The position numbers and the translations under genes were made by a program. 20,332 bases of DNA from positions 1-20,332 of the forward strand of contig DHKO01000027.1 of assembly GCA_002404895.1 (NCBI GenBank). Reading direction: 5' to 3'. The number at the start of each line of letters is the position of its first letter. Position 1 is the stretch's first letter. This stretch comes from Treponema sp. UBA4692. Its GTDB lineage: Bacteria; Spirochaetota; Spirochaetia; Treponematales; Treponemataceae. Below, piece by piece: positions 1 to 7,384 of this stretch. The notes under the pieces are model-generated. The model worked only from the letters and a program-made list of their open reading frames with translations, did no database searches and was not told where the DNA came from.

Positions 1-316
1 TGCTGGATGCTGATGGCTCTGACTTTGACCTTATGGAGTCCCTGAGGCAGATTTTCCTTGTATTCAATCCATCAGGTTACGGATTATGCTGATGTTTAGC
101 TGAAGACTTAGAGCTGCCGATTCTGAGCACATAGACTAGACTTGCTGTAGTCCTGCAGGAAAATTTTATCATAGAGCATTGTCTCTATTCGTTTATTTAC
201 ATTTAGTTGTCTTTTCTTTGTTGCTGCAAAAATATGAAGCAAGTTCAATGGAGTCATCTTTATAAAGCTGGCTGAAAATTAGATTTCTAAAATTAAATTT
301 CTAAGGTTTGAACATA
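1..316. other. Edge region without a supportable gene
   Basis: No convincing gene lies here. On the minus strand there is an open frame of 49 codons from an ATG at 257 to a TAA at 108; it has no Shine-Dalgarno sequence and I do not recognise the peptide. On the plus strand a frame open at the window edge runs to a TGA at 90-92 and could be the last about 29 codons of a gene lying mostly outside, also unrecognised. Around 279-304 the sequence is very AT-rich and holds a small inverted repeat, TTAGA-TT-TCTAA (279-290), and a second copy of TTTCTAA (298-304). The base composition near 1-150 looks richer in CTG/CAG than the neighbouring genes, so a decayed gene is possible but not shown. Confidence 0.3.
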
Positions 317-359
317 AAAAAACTCCCCGATAAGGAAAAAAATCCTGTCGGGGAGTTTT
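317..359 (-). terminator. Rho-independent terminator after greA
   Basis: A hairpin with arms 323-332 and 346-355 has an almost unbroken GC-rich core (CTCCCCGA paired with TCGGGGAG). It is extended inward by GGA/TCC around a six-A loop and outward by A/T pairs. Read on the minus strand it ends in a run of seven T residues, 24 bases after the greA stop codon. This is the strongest terminator in the window. On the plus strand the hairpin is also followed by T-rich sequence, so it may act in both directions. Confidence 0.9.
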
Positions 360-382
360 CAGTTTTTAGAATAAAACTCAGC

Positions 383-3184
383 TTAGATTTTTGCGAGTTT
401 AATTGACTTTACAATATAGTTGTATCTGTGGTCGTTGATTTTGAATGAAAGCTCCTCTCCAACCTTGCGGTCGAGAAGTTCATTTCCGAACGGCGACATA
501 TACGAGATAACTCCGCTGTCAGGGTCTGATTCCCATGGTCCGAGAATTGTGTATGTCTCGTCGTTTTCAGAAGCCTTGTCCGTAAGCGTTACGACAGTTC
601 CAAATGAGATTACTGAAGTTGTCGCTGTTGTAGGGTCGAAGAGAGTTGCGCGCGACATCTCTTCCTGAATTCTCTTCAGGTCGTTTCCGAGCTTGTGCTG
701 AGCTTCTTTTGCCGCGATATATTCCGCGTTCTCTTTCAAGTCTCCCTTTTCCTTCGCTTCTGCAACTTCTTTTGCAATCGCAGGAATATCAACATTCTGC
801 ATTTTGTCGATAAGGGCAACTTTGATGTCGTACTGCGCTTTTGTAACGAGCATTCCCTTCGGAGCGGAAGATTTTTCTTCTGTCTTGTGAAACTTGAAGT
901 CAGGATATTTTTCAAGAATCTTGTTTCTAAGATGCGGCTTGATTTTTGTCGCGTCGAACTTGTTGCTCTTGTCTGTGTCAACTGCGAAAGTATCGAGTCC
1001 TTTGATGTCGTCAACGAGCGTGTACATATGAGACATCTGCTCTTCATCGCAAGAAAGCATATAGTCTGTGAAAATATTCTTGTCTTTCGGATTTCCGAAA
1101 AGTCCCTTGAAAATCAGCTTGCATGCGTTCTTGATGATTTTTTTGTTTTCTGTGGAGTCAACATGGTTTTCAATTTCGCGGAAGCACTGTGCAATAATAT
1201 TGATGATTGCAATCAGCTGTTTCTGGAGCGGAATTTCAGCCGCTTTGAACCAGTCCTCGTCCGCACATTCGCCGAAGAAGAACAAAATCACGTCTCTGTA
1301 TCCTCTGAAGTCGTTGAATGCTGTGGCTGCAAGTTTTTTTACGCTTTCCACCGAGCCGACGTTTATGAGATTTGTGATAATCTCTCTGCTGTTTTTGCTG
1401 TCTTTTCCCAAAACTGCAGGAATCAGCTTGATATATTCGTCTTCCCAGTTTGGAAGAAGCTTGATTGCCTCAAGAAATTTCGCGCGCAAGTCAACACGTT
1501 TTGAGCCTTTCAAAACTGTGTACATTTCCTTTGGATTTTCGATTTCCCCGTAGAACTGCGCGAAAGTGTATTTTGGCGTGTATGCGAGGTTTGGAACCTG
1601 CTGGTTCACATCCTGCACAACGAGATAAGAAGCGATAACTTCCTCATTTACCGATGTGAAAGATTTCAAGAAGCCTGTGAAATAGCTGACCATATCTGCG
1701 AGAAGCTCGCTTGTCTTGTCTGTTGAATCGTCCTCGATGAATTTGTAGAGAATGTCGATTCTCTGGAAGAATCCTTTCTGCGCTTTAAATTCGTTCGAAT
1801 ATTTTTCTTCAGGAGTGATTGCGCGTTCACGAACCGTGTACTCGTTGATGTTGTTCGGGTTCACGCCGAATGCGGAGTCTTCCTCAAGAATTTTCTTTGC
1901 GCCTGAATTCCAGCTTGTCCATTCGCTTGCTGTGAGAATTGAAGGAACAAGTTCTACCTTGATTTTTTTGAGGTCGCAGCTGTTTCCAAAGCTTGTGATG
2001 ATTGTTTTCAAAGCCCAGACTTTGTCTTCCTTGATTTTTTTTGCAAGGTCTGCCTTTGTCTTGAATTTTGAAGATTTTGAGCCGACAGTCGCCTTGATTA
2101 CCCAGATATGGTCTCTTGAAAGAGGCTGGAGCGCGCTGACCGCCATTTTAAGCGAGATGTTTTTGACTCCGTTTTTGCCGAAGTTGATTTTAAGGTTCTC
2201 GTCTTCCACGCTTAAGATTATTCCGACTCCCCATGTTCTGTGGAAAACGAAACTTCTTGCGTCAAAAGCGATGTGCTTTTCAAAGTCGCTGATTGCCTCA
2301 AATACGTTTCTGAAATTTTTTGTCAGGTCTGAAGACTGAATATATTCTTCAACGTGGCTGTGGTTTGCGTATTTTGCTGCGAAGCACTCGGCGATTTCTC
2401 TTCTTGCCCAGAAATCATTCGGGTCGATTGAAAGGTTGAGCTTTAGAATTTCAATCGCTGTGTCCCATTTTTTGTTGTCTTTGTAGTAAGTGTAAAGCTC
2501 CTGCATCATCAATGCGGATTTGTCCGCGCTGATTGATTTTGCGATTTTTCTCTGAACGAGAAGAAACCAGTCGATTTCCTCTGGAATTGCCGCCACGAGC
2601 TTTGTCCAAAGCTCTTTTGCCATGTTGATGTTTTTGCTGTTGACGTATCTGAGAAGCGATTTTTTGTAGAATTCAATCGCCTTTTCTTTGTCGCCTTCCG
2701 CATCGTAGTGGTCTGCGAGCTTTTTCGCGATTTCTGCTTCTGAAAGGTCTGCCTTCACGATTCTTTCGTAAATTGTCCAAAGCTCAGGATTGTTTGAAGC
2801 CTCGTAATTTTTTGCAAGCGTGCGGAGCGCGAATTTGTTGTTCTTGTCGTCTTCTAGAATCGTCTCGCACATATAGATTACAATCGGCTCTTTGTGGTTG
2901 TTCTGGAAAATATCTACAAGAGTTTCAAGAGAAGAGTTGTCCAAAGAACCTCTTTTTAATCCAAGCATTCCCGAAATGTAGAGAGCTGTAATGCTGTCCT
3001 TTGTGTGAGAAAGCTGTTCATCGCAGATTGCCTTAATCTCGTCGATGCAGTTTTCGTTCTTTGCTCTCTCAACGATTGTTGTCAACTCAATCAGGTCATT
3101 TTTTGTGTAATTGCTGATTGTCGCGCGTGTCCAGGTGTCTTCCTTGAGTTTGTCCTGAACCAATTTTACGAGCTCTTCTGACAT
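383..3184 (-). CDS. greA: Giant GreA-type transcript cleavage factor with N-terminal TPR region
   Basis: This is a transcription elongation factor that would enter the RNA polymerase secondary channel and stimulate cleavage of backtracked RNA. The last about 157 residues (from about 777) are a complete GreA: a coiled coil with the tip motif GDLKENAEY (814-822), including the acidic D815 and E818, then the C-terminal FKBP-like domain. Ordinary GreA is about 160 residues, so about 775 residues are extra. Residues about 60-280 look like TPR helices. Residues 311-356 (FHRTWGVGII...) form a short beta-rich segment resembling a Tudor/CarD-like fold. A helical region with W422 and W425 follows. AGGAG six bases before the ATG fixes the start. 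It lies downstream of a TPR gene in the same direction and is followed by a strong terminator. From memory, long GreA proteins are normal in spirochaetes. The GreA activity is secure; the role of the front part is unknown. Confidence 0.93.
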   Translation of the reverse strand: MSEELVKLVQDKLKEDTWTRATISNYTKNDLIELTTIVERAKNENCIDEIKAICDEQLSHTKDSITALYISGMLGLKRGSLDNSSLETLVDIFQNNHKEPIVIYMCETILEDDKNNKFALRTLAKNYEASNNPELWTIYERIVKADLSEAEIAKKLADHYDAEGDKEKAIEFYKKSLLRYVNSKNINMAKELWTKLVAAIPEEIDWFLLVQRKIAKSISADKSALMMQELYTYYKDNKKWDTAIEILKLNLSIDPNDFWARREIAECFAAKYANHSHVEEYIQSSDLTKNFRNVFEAISDFEKHIAFDARSFVFHRTWGVGIILSVEDENLKINFGKNGVKNISLKMAVSALQPLSRDHIWVIKATVGSKSSKFKTKADLAKKIKEDKVWALKTIITSFGNSCDLKKIKVELVPSILTASEWTSWNSGAKKILEEDSAFGVNPNNINEYTVRERAITPEEKYSNEFKAQKGFFQRIDILYKFIEDDSTDKTSELLADMVSYFTGFLKSFTSVNEEVIASYLVVQDVNQQVPNLAYTPKYTFAQFYGEIENPKEMYTVLKGSKRVDLRAKFLEAIKLLPNWEDEYIKLIPAVLGKDSKNSREIITNLINVGSVESVKKLAATAFNDFRGYRDVILFFFGECADEDWFKAAEIPLQKQLIAIINIIAQCFREIENHVDSTENKKIIKNACKLIFKGLFGNPKDKNIFTDYMLSCDEEQMSHMYTLVDDIKGLDTFAVDTDKSNKFDATKIKPHLRNKILEKYPDFKFHKTEEKSSAPKGMLVTKAQYDIKVALIDKMQNVDIPAIAKEVAEAKEKGDLKENAEYIAAKEAQHKLGNDLKRIQEEMSRATLFDPTTATTSVISFGTVVTLTDKASENDETYTILGPWESDPDSGVISYMSPFGNELLDRKVGEELSFKINDHRYNYIVKSIKLAKI

Positions 3185-3235
3185 AAAATACTCCTGTATA
3201 TAAATTAAAAATCTAAAACCTTTTTATTGCTTGAA

Positions 3236-3255
3236 GATTCTGAGCCTGCAGAATC
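3236..3255 (-). promoter_or_regulatory. Intercistronic hairpin between the TPR gene and greA
   Basis: A perfect 7-bp inverted repeat, GATTCTG / CAGAATC, surrounds a six-base loop and begins within the stop codon of the upstream TPR gene (minus strand). It is not followed by a T-run, so it does not look like a classical terminator. It could stabilise or process the bicistronic mRNA, or partly limit read-through into greA. The function is inferred from position only. Confidence 0.35.
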
Positions 3256-4198
3256 AACTTGTATACATCTTAAAAACGCTCTCATTATGAACGCGAATCT
3301 GGAGCAGACATTCATTGATTCTGTTTACGCTTTCTCCAGAGCGCACATAATAATCTATAAGCCAGAAATACATATTTATAAGCTTCGGAACCAAGATTTC
3401 GGCGTTGTTCGCCGGATTTTTCAGCTCGTTTTCCTTAGCATATATTTCCTGACGAAGCCTTGCCGCCTCGTGAGTTTTAAGCTCCCTTTTCATATTGAAA
3501 ACGCCGTAAAGAACGCCAAAAACCGGAATCCATTCTTTTAATGCGGCTCCGGAATATCCCTTGTCTTTCACTTGCTTTATCAGGCTGCAAATAAGCTCCG
3601 AGTCAAAAAACTCGATTTCAATTTTTTGCGCGTCGATAAAAAAAGCCTCGCGGAAGAGAACTTTCGCTTTCTTGTCCTCGCCGCAGAGAGCAAAGCAGTC
3701 CGCCGTTTCTGAAAGAATTTCCGCAGATGACGGCATCGCTTGGTTTGCGTCTGTAAGGCAATCCAAAGCCGCCTCGTAGTTTCCTAGCTTTTTGTAGCAA
3801 AGCCCCAGCTTTCTGCTGATTTCCGCCTTTTGCAATGAGCTTAGCTCAAGCGCGTTCTTGTTCGCTAGAATCGACTCGTAAGCATTGAAAGCCAGCGAAA
3901 AAACTCCTTTTTGAACTGCATAGACAGCCCGTGAAAAAGTCTTTTTTTGCCTGTCAATGTCGATTCGGAATGTTTTCCAGCGGCTAACAAGGCTTTCCCC
4001 CTGCTCGTAAAGCTCTAGCCGAGGAAGTCTTCTGATGAAGTCGTTCCAATAAGAGCAGCACCAGTGCGCAAAATTAAGCTCTTCGCTGTCAAAATTATAT
4101 TCAAGAGCCTCTGCAAGAATTCGCTTTGCTTCTGAAGTTTTTCCTTCTTCAATAAGCGAGTAAGCCTTTTTTAATTCTTCTTCGGTTTGAATATCCAT
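3254..4198 (-). CDS. TPR-repeat protein of unknown function, upstream of greA
   Basis: This 314-residue protein has no signal peptide or membrane segment, so it is probably cytoplasmic. Residues 1-35 form one helical-hairpin repeat (EEELKKAYSLIEEGKTSEAK). The middle, about 85-200, contains TPR-like units, for example a repeat around LGLCYKKLGNYEAALDCL and another around CFALCGEDKKAKVLFREA, each with the usual G/A-Y-A spacing. The C-terminal third is helical and unrecognised. TPR proteins normally act as protein-binding scaffolds, and I cannot name a partner. The 69-base gap to greA and the shared promoter upstream suggest co-transcription, so a link with GreA is a reasonable guess. The ATG has no good ribosome-binding site (only AAAAAAG before it). 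No closer family assignment is possible by eye. Confidence 0.8.
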   Translation of the reverse strand: MDIQTEEELKKAYSLIEEGKTSEAKRILAEALEYNFDSEELNFAHWCCSYWNDFIRRLPRLELYEQGESLVSRWKTFRIDIDRQKKTFSRAVYAVQKGVFSLAFNAYESILANKNALELSSLQKAEISRKLGLCYKKLGNYEAALDCLTDANQAMPSSAEILSETADCFALCGEDKKAKVLFREAFFIDAQKIEIEFFDSELICSLIKQVKDKGYSGAALKEWIPVFGVLYGVFNMKRELKTHEAARLRQEIYAKENELKNPANNAEILVPKLINMYFWLIDYYVRSGESVNRINECLLQIRVHNESVFKMYTS

Positions 4199-4211
4199 AT
4201 GACTTTTTTAA

Positions 4212-4240
4212 ATTTATCGCAGAATGGGGGTGTTAGTCAA
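4212..4240 (-). promoter_or_regulatory. Possible second promoter for the TPR-greA unit
   Basis: On the minus strand TTGACT (4240-4235) is followed after 17 bases by ATAAAT (4217-4212). Transcription from here would begin about seven bases before the ATG at 4198, giving a very short leader, which fits the poor ribosome-binding site of that gene. The -10 match is weaker than that of the upstream promoter at 4276-4304, so the call is tentative. Confidence 0.35.
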
Positions 4241-4275
4241 TAAAAATGATAAAAATAGAAAAAAGAGGGGTAAAG

Positions 4276-4304
4276 TTTATAAAGTTTTTTTAATAAGTTG
4301 TCAA
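4276..4304 (-). promoter_or_regulatory. Sigma-70-type promoter for the TPR-greA unit
   Basis: On the minus strand a perfect TTGACA (-35, 4304-4299) is separated by exactly 17 bases from TATAAA (-10, 4281-4276). Transcription would start near 4269 and leave a leader of about 70 bases before the TPR gene. A direct repeat of TAAAGTTT (4271-4278 and 4280-4287, plus-strand reading) overlaps the -10 and could be an operator or chance AT-rich sequence. Confidence 0.65.
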
Positions 4305-4343
4305 TATGTTTTTGAAAAAAAATCTCCGTTTTTAATCATATTG

Positions 4344-4372
4344 TTTACAATCTGTTTTTCATCTGATATTAT
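4344..4372 (+). promoter_or_regulatory. Probable rpe promoter
   Basis: TTTACA (4344-4349) and TATTAT (4367-4372) each match the sigma-70 consensus at five of six positions, with a 17-base spacer. The predicted transcription start, near 4379, is only about four bases before the rpe ATG at 4383. There is no Shine-Dalgarno sequence in between, so the message would be leaderless or nearly so. Confidence 0.5.
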
Positions 4373-4382
4373 TTTTTCTATA

Positions 4383-5015
4383 ATGAAAGAAGTTTTACTT
4401 GCTCCATCTTTGCTTTCTGCGGATTTTTCAGATTTGGCTTCCGCATTTAAAATGATTGAGTCTTGCGGCGGAAGCGTTGTTCATATCGATGTTATGGACG
4501 GACAGTTCGTTCCGCAAATTTCGTACGGCCAGCCGGTCATAAAATCTGTGCGGAAATTGACATCTCTTCCTTTTGATGTGCATCTTATGATTGAAAATCC
4601 TGACCTTGCAGTTGACTCATTTATCGATGCGGGCGCGGACTGGATTACTTTTCATTATGAAGCCTCTACGCACATCGACAGGCTTGTGAATCATATCCAC
4701 GAAAAGGGAAAAAAATGCGGAATTTCAATTGTTCCGTCAACTCCTGTCGAGTCAATTTCTGAAACCTTGCCGCTTGTTGACCTTGTTCTTGTTATGACAG
4801 TGAATCCTGGTTTTGGCGGACAGAAACTTATTCCTTATTGCGTTGAAAAAATCAAAAAACTAAAAAAAATCCGCGAGGAACGGAACTTGAATTTCAAGAT
4901 TTCTGTGGACGGCGGCGTGAACGAGAAAAATGTTTCCGATGTTGTTTCCGCTGGAAGCGACATTGTTGTTTCAGGCTCTGCGTTTTTCAGCGGAAAACTG
5001 AAATGGGAGCTTTAA
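4383..5015 (+). CDS. rpe: Ribulose-phosphate 3-epimerase
   Basis: This cytoplasmic TIM-barrel enzyme interconverts D-ribulose 5-phosphate and D-xylulose 5-phosphate in the non-oxidative pentose phosphate pathway. At 210 residues it is close to the usual family length. Family motifs run in order: APSLLSADF (7-15), VHIDVMDGQFVP with metal ligands H34 and D36, DVHLMI with its histidine, VLVMTVNPGFGGQ as the phosphate-side loop, and ISVDGG with catalytic D176. The reading frame is open upstream to about 4224, but the family N-terminus begins at the ATG at 4383, and the extra upstream residues look unlike any Rpe. No ribosome-binding site precedes the ATG, and a probable promoter lies immediately upstream. 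The gene starts a tight unit with three envelope-type proteins, whose link to sugar metabolism is not apparent. Confidence 0.96.
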   Translation: MKEVLLAPSLLSADFSDLASAFKMIESCGGSVVHIDVMDGQFVPQISYGQPVIKSVRKLTSLPFDVHLMIENPDLAVDSFIDAGADWITFHYEASTHIDRLVNHIHEKGKKCGISIVPSTPVESISETLPLVDLVLVMTVNPGFGGQKLIPYCVEKIKKLKKIREERNLNFKISVDGGVNEKNVSDVVSAGSDIVVSGSAFFSGKLKWEL

Positions 5016-5016
5016 T

Positions 5017-6066
5017 TTGAAGAGATTTCATCTTCTTGCTGTTTTTTTTCTGGTTTTCTCGTTTTGTCCGGGAGTTTTTGCTCAGGTTTCGGGCGTTTCA
5101 AACGGAATTTCAGATTCAGATTTGCGGCAAGGATATGAGTCTTTTAGAAATGAAGACTGGATTTCGGCGACGATGTTTTTGCGGAAAGCCGTTTCATCCG
5201 CTTTGAATTTGACGGACGAAAACTATTTTATGCTGATAAAAAGCGAGATTTATTCCGGCGAGTACAAAATGGCGCAGTCTGACTGTGAAAAATTCCTTTC
5301 GCTTTTTCCGCTTAGCGTCTACGCGAGCCATGTCCAGTATCAAAATGGAAGAATGTTGCATCTCCTCGGAAAAAATGAGGACGCTGTTCTTGCGCTGAGT
5401 GATTTTTGCCGTCAGCATTATGACGATGAGCTTTATCCGCTTGCTCTTTATTGGATTGCCGAGTCTTTTTACGATGAGTACAATTTTGATTCGGCGCAGG
5501 GAATTTACAAGAGGATTGTCTCTGAATTCCCCGGCTGCGAGAAATCGGCGGATTCCCAGTACAAGCTCGACTTGATTGCGCAGCGGGCTAGGGAAGAGAA
5601 GCTGCTTTATCTCTTGAAAGTTATCGGCGAGGAAAATCTTTCGACCCGCGAGGAATATGAGCGGCAGATTAAGATTTATGAGCTGCAGGACAAGCTTGGC
5701 CTCAACAAAAAAGTCATTGACTTGCAGAACCGTGTTAATGAGCTTGAGGGACTTCTCGCTGAAAAAAATTCTGTTCCGTTGAATTCTTCTTCTGGTGAGA
5801 ATGATGGGAAAATCCTGAAAAATTCTGATTCTGGCAAAACGACGGAAGAAAAAACGAACTCTATATCGGATGGAAATTCAGCAGAGAATTCAGAAAAATC
5901 AAATGAAAACGGCGGAACTGTTCAGATTTCTGCCGAATTTTCCTCTAATCGCCGGGAGAATTCTGCAACGCAGGATATTGAGGTTCTAAAACGGAAAGCG
6001 AGGCAGATTCAATATCTGCTTGAAAATCAAAAAATTGACAGTCAGAATCTAAACGGAGAAAAATAG
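5017..6066 (+). CDS. Exported TPR protein with coiled coil (YbgF/BamD-like repeats)
   Basis: The 349-residue protein begins with a clear signal peptide (MKRF, then a hydrophobic stretch ending VFA|Q at about residue 22), so it should be periplasmic or surface-associated. Residues about 30-195 hold TPR-like repeats of the type found in YbgF/CpoB and BamD, such as YPLALYWIAESFYDEYNFDSAQ with its conserved alanine/tyrosine spacing. Residues about 195-250 are strongly charged and likely a coiled coil (ELQDKLGLNKKVIDLQNRV). The last about 100 residues are low-complexity Ser/Asn/Glu/Lys, ending in another short helix. The start is TTG at 5017, one base after the rpe stop, and GGGAG lies seven bases upstream within the rpe end. 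A role in envelope assembly is plausible but not shown. Confidence 0.85.
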   Translation: MKRFHLLAVFFLVFSFCPGVFAQVSGVSNGISDSDLRQGYESFRNEDWISATMFLRKAVSSALNLTDENYFMLIKSEIYSGEYKMAQSDCEKFLSLFPLSVYASHVQYQNGRMLHLLGKNEDAVLALSDFCRQHYDDELYPLALYWIAESFYDEYNFDSAQGIYKRIVSEFPGCEKSADSQYKLDLIAQRAREEKLLYLLKVIGEENLSTREEYERQIKIYELQDKLGLNKKVIDLQNRVNELEGLLAEKNSVPLNSSSGENDGKILKNSDSGKTTEEKTNSISDGNSAENSEKSNENGGTVQISAEFSSNRRENSATQDIEVLKRKARQIQYLLENQKIDSQNLNGEK

Positions 6067-6070
6067 AAAA

Positions 6071-7384
6071 ATGAAGAGAAAATTTTTGTTTTTGATTTTT
6101 ATGGTTGCGGCTTGTTTTTCTGTTTTTTCTCAAAAGTCAAATTCCGGCGATGTTTCAGAAAAATCAAAAAATCAGACGAAACTTGAAAAAAAACAGCTTT
6201 CCGCAGAGAAAAAATTCCGCCAAAAAGCTGTTTTGGACGAGAATCTGAATCTTCTTTATGTGAAAGCTACAAGTTGCGAGTTGAAAGGCAAGACTTTGCG
6301 TGCAGCATTAAAAAACGGCTCGTTCAATATTTTTGCAAAATCCGACTCTGGAAAGGAAACTCCGCTTTTTTCCTCTGTGAACAGCTCTCCTGTGAAGTTT
6401 TTTTTGAAATATGACGGCACGGTTTACAGTCTTAATGAAAATTCTGACGTGCAGAAGCAAATCCACCAGACGCAGAACGGCGCGCAGATTGTTTTCTCTC
6501 TGGAGAATTTTTTTCAGATTGCGGCTGATATTTCTTTTGTCTCCACAATTCCTGATGAAGACGAGGACGCGCTTCTTATCAGAATTTATTCGACAAATCT
6601 TTCTGGAAAAACTCGAACTTTCAGTTTGAAAGCGATTTTTGACACAGTTTTTGGCGAAAATCTTCCATATCATTTTTCTTCTGCGGACGGACGGCAAATC
6701 TCGACGGAGACAATGCTTTATCCTGACGAGCTGAAAAATGCCCGCTATCTTCTTTCTTCCGACAGAAAAACTTCCGTGCAGTTTATGCTTTATGGAAAAG
6801 AAATTTCTCCGCTTAAAAGCGTTTTGATTGCAAATCCTGAAATTTTGGAAAGCATGGAATGGAACGCGAGCGCGAAACCTGAGCGCGGATTCAACAGCAT
6901 AAATCTTTACAATAATTCTGCGGTTATGATTTCTTGGCGCGAAAATTCTGTAGGCGCGAATTCGACTGTTTCTGACGATTTTTACATTTTTGCAGCGACA
7001 GACGGCAGAGAGTGCAGGGGCGAATATTTTATTTCTGACGGAGAAAATCAAGAAAATCTCAATAAAAAAGATTTTTATTTTGAAAAAGATTCCGCGAAAA
7101 CTTCAGTTCCAAAAAAATCTGTTCCAGAAAACTCGGATAAAAAGACCGAGCCTCAAAAAAACGTGAAGCAGCAGATAAAAACTCAAAAATCTGAAAAACG
7201 CACTGATGTTGATTTTATCGTCGCTCCGGCAGACGATTACAAATTCGACCCCGAATATGTTCAAAATCTTATTGATAAAATCAATTCTCTCCAGTCTGAT
7301 TCGGAAAATATTGACAAAGATGAAATTGAAAGGCTGAATGCGGAGCTTGACGCGATTTTAAAAGTGCTGAGGCGGCAGCAATGA
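6071..7384 (+). CDS. Exported or lipid-anchored protein of unknown function
   Basis: I do not recognise this 437-residue protein. It starts with MKRKFLFLIFMVAAC. The VAAC sequence ending at C15 fits a lipoprotein signal, while VFS|Q at residue 20 fits signal peptidase I, so the anchoring is ambiguous. After a lysine-rich linker, residues about 55-320 look beta-rich with many alternating hydrophobic positions and end in a stretch resembling a folded extracytoplasmic domain (SVGANSTVSDDFYIFAA). Residues about 340-385 are a Lys/Ser/Gln-rich low-complexity linker. The C-terminus (about 395-437) is an acidic coiled-coil-like helix. It begins four bases after the preceding gene and overlaps the next by four bases (ATGA), so the three genes are probably translated together and may form one envelope complex. 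Confidence 0.8.
   Translation: MKRKFLFLIFMVAACFSVFSQKSNSGDVSEKSKNQTKLEKKQLSAEKKFRQKAVLDENLNLLYVKATSCELKGKTLRAALKNGSFNIFAKSDSGKETPLFSSVNSSPVKFFLKYDGTVYSLNENSDVQKQIHQTQNGAQIVFSLENFFQIAADISFVSTIPDEDEDALLIRIYSTNLSGKTRTFSLKAIFDTVFGENLPYHFSSADGRQISTETMLYPDELKNARYLLSSDRKTSVQFMLYGKEISPLKSVLIANPEILESMEWNASAKPERGFNSINLYNNSAVMISWRENSVGANSTVSDDFYIFAATDGRECRGEYFISDGENQENLNKKDFYFEKDSAKTSVPKKSVPENSDKKTEPQKNVKQQIKTQKSEKRTDVDFIVAPADDYKFDPEYVQNLIDKINSLQSDSENIDKDEIERLNAELDAILKVLRRQQ

Noticed and set aside
695..1504. A long plus-strand open frame opposite greA (269 codons), with others at 1752-2339 and 6308-7051
   Set aside because: These are antisense shadows of well-supported genes. Their translations are rich in Phe, Ser, Cys and Arg in the way expected of reversed coding sequence and show no motif.
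4224..4382. An N-terminal extension of rpe by 53 residues
   Set aside because: The extra stretch is Lys/Phe-rich, unlike any Rpe N-terminus, and it covers the divergent promoters. The family begins at the ATG at 4383.
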